From contig DGTD01000018.1 of NCBI GenBank assembly GCA_002396385.1, positions 15,862 to 79,861 on the forward strand: 64,000 nucleotides of DNA. Direction: 5' to 3'. Shown here piece after piece: positions 63,217-64,000 of this stretch. This DNA is from Bacteroidales bacterium UBA4345. Lineage in GTDB: Bacteria; Bacteroidota; Bacteroidia; Bacteroidales; Paludibacteraceae. Both the position numbers and the translations under genes were made by a program. A model generated the notes under the pieces. The model had not been told where the DNA came from and did not search any database. It worked only from the letters and a program-made list of their open reading frames with translations. Numbering within the stretch: the first letter of the stretch is position 1; each line of letters begins with the position of its first letter.

Positions 63217-63791
63217 AATTCCTTTGGAAGTACCAGACAGAGGCTCCAGATATTGATATCGAATTTAATGACATAACTATTGTTGGAGACGTTGTTATAA
63301 TTGTTAGGATTAAGCATATAGAGGGGGTTTTTGACTATACTTATTCCATTGTAGCTTACAATATCTTAACTGGACAAAAGTTGTGGTCTAATGATGAATT
63401 GGACTTTGCACCCAGCTTCCACGTTGGTATAAACAACATGCTTTATTCAGCATGTCAAGCCAACGGACCATTTTTCATTGAAATGGTCAATCCGAACGAC
63501 GGAACATTAACAGAATATAAAATAAGCAGCGACTTCCCCTTTTCCGAAGCGTATATATCACCAAATTCAACTGCCCTTTACGGCAACAAACTATATTTTT
63601 CCATTGAGCGAAATAAGAAAGGGCTGAGTTCAATAGGCGTGGTTAACCTCGACACAATGACGATTGAGGAAAAGGTAGAACTGGACACTTACGACGAGGG
63701 GGTATGTCTATCAAAGGCACCTATCGTCACCGAAGACAGGGTCTACGTATTCATACCACTGCTTGAAGAATTGCACATTTTTGAGCGATAA
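63171..63791 (+). CDS. Hypothetical beta-propeller-like protein, C-terminal part (split by frameshift)
   Basis: Continuation in the next frame: LEINCQTLLFYTRDLKFLWKYQTEAPDIDIEFNDI, then YSIVAYNILTGQKLWSNDEL, a PQQ/WD-like blade pattern, IGVVNLDTMTIEEKVELD and a YVFIPLLEELHIFER end. With the part before it, the restored protein has about 338 aa and looks like a small cytoplasmic beta-propeller. The nearest in-frame ATG is at 63381, but coding character clearly begins earlier. The family was not recognised. The TAA at 63789 ends it. Confidence 0.55.
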   Translation: MEINCQTLLFYTRDLKFLWKYQTEAPDIDIEFNDITIVGDVVIIVRIKHIEGVFDYTYSIVAYNILTGQKLWSNDELDFAPSFHVGINNMLYSACQANGPFFIEMVNPNDGTLTEYKISSDFPFSEAYISPNSTALYGNKLYFSIERNKKGLSSIGVVNLDTMTIEEKVELDTYDEGVCLSKAPIVTEDRVYVFIPLLEELHIFER

Positions 63792-64000
63792 AATCGTCAC
63801 TTCCAAAAGCGAAGCCTTGCCGTCTGGAAGACAATATCTTCATACCCGGGCATGCGGAAAGGGCTGGTTCCTTCCCAGTGCCCGGACTCCTATGCGGCGC
63901 CGGTGCGTTTGAAAAACGCTACGTGGCAACACTGGGGACAATCCTTGGGGGGCCAAAAACGGCGACAGTGCCGCACCCTACCCGGTTGCATTGTTACCGC
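63792..64000. other. GC-rich, hairpin-dense unassigned sequence at the right edge
   Basis: Base composition changes abruptly to GC-rich after 63840. Perfect inverted repeats: CTTCCA/TGGAAG (63800-63805, 63825-63830), CCGGGCA/TGCCCGG (63846-63852, 63879-63885) enclosing CTGG/CCAG, and GCGTTT/AAACGC with a 3-nt loop (63905-63910, 63914-63919). The plus frame from the ATG at 63852 is open to the window end but uses codons unlike other genes here. A structured RNA or a repeated element is possible; no family identified. Confidence 0.4.

Noticed and set aside
63852-64000. RNase P RNA (rnpB) or a protein start in the GC-rich edge
   Set aside because: A GTCCGGGCA string on the minus strand recalled the rnpB P4 region, but the preceding GAGGAAA is absent and the rest does not follow. 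The plus-strand frame has unusual codons and is cut by the window end, so neither was called.

Overview
The window is a chromosomal segment of a Bacteroidota bacterium, most likely order Bacteroidales. Pointers to this are: promoters with the Bacteroidota -7 element TAnnTTTG, several with TTTG about 19 nt upstream; secreted enzymes with type IX secretion (T9SS) C-terminal sorting tails; a hybrid two-component regulator; a GldA-type ABC ATPase; a purH-mreB-mreC-mreD-mrdA-rodA cluster; a DUF4954 protein; a C10 protease; and a SerA of the Bacteroidales type. No species can be named. No transposase, CRISPR array, rRNA or complete mobile element was seen.

Layout. 1-2,084: 3' end of umuC facing a divergent DXS-like gene. 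2,085-12,897: a rhamnogalacturonan I (RG-I) module made of a secreted double CE12 acetylesterase, a hybrid two-component regulator split by a frameshift, and a secreted PL11 rhamnogalacturonan lyase. It has no SusC/SusD pair. Both enzyme promoters carry a 14-bp direct repeat of 21-bp period placed exactly 19 bp before the -7 box, a strong candidate binding site for the regulator. 13,176-18,441: one likely six-gene operon (M20 deacylase, RNase H, GldA-like ATPase, acyl carrier protein, ketosynthase, and a ketosynthase-like partner without the catalytic residues). 18,462-23,908: mutS, a rhodanese-like lipoprotein, mrp and ddl. 23,909-27,875: an AT-rich island with two lipoprotein proteases (C10 cysteine protease and a metzincin). 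27,876-34,512: MATE transporter, MORN protein, a CNNM-type transporter / PagL-like deacylase / LOG-family operon, and a MerR regulator with a textbook 19-bp-spacer promoter.

34,538-38,210: DUF4954 protein and two identical tRNA-Pro(UGG) genes flanking a small membrane protein and a FISUMP-like lipoprotein. 38,255-46,447: a thioredoxin-like protein, then the cell-shape operon headed by a PurH that has only its IMP cyclohydrolase half, followed by HU. 47,011-50,774: Hsp20 with a candidate sigma-54 promoter, diverging from a GLUG protein / 39-aa peptide / BspA-like LRR operon. 50,892-60,684: metG, a hypothetical exported protein, serC-serA, an iron alcohol dehydrogenase with an AhpD-like protein, and a TGS-type nucleoside kinase. 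60,848-64,000: a TPR protein, a PepSY-like lipoprotein, a second frameshifted gene, and a GC-rich hairpin-dense stretch at the right edge.

The genes are mainly housekeeping (cell shape, mismatch repair, serine synthesis, translation) with inserted accessory modules. The most informative accessory features are the RG-I module with its shared operator geometry, the orphan ACP/ketosynthase set, the two-protease island and the GLUG/peptide/LRR operon. Two genes are each broken by one apparent base loss in a short homopolymer, so either assembly error or real inactivation should be considered.
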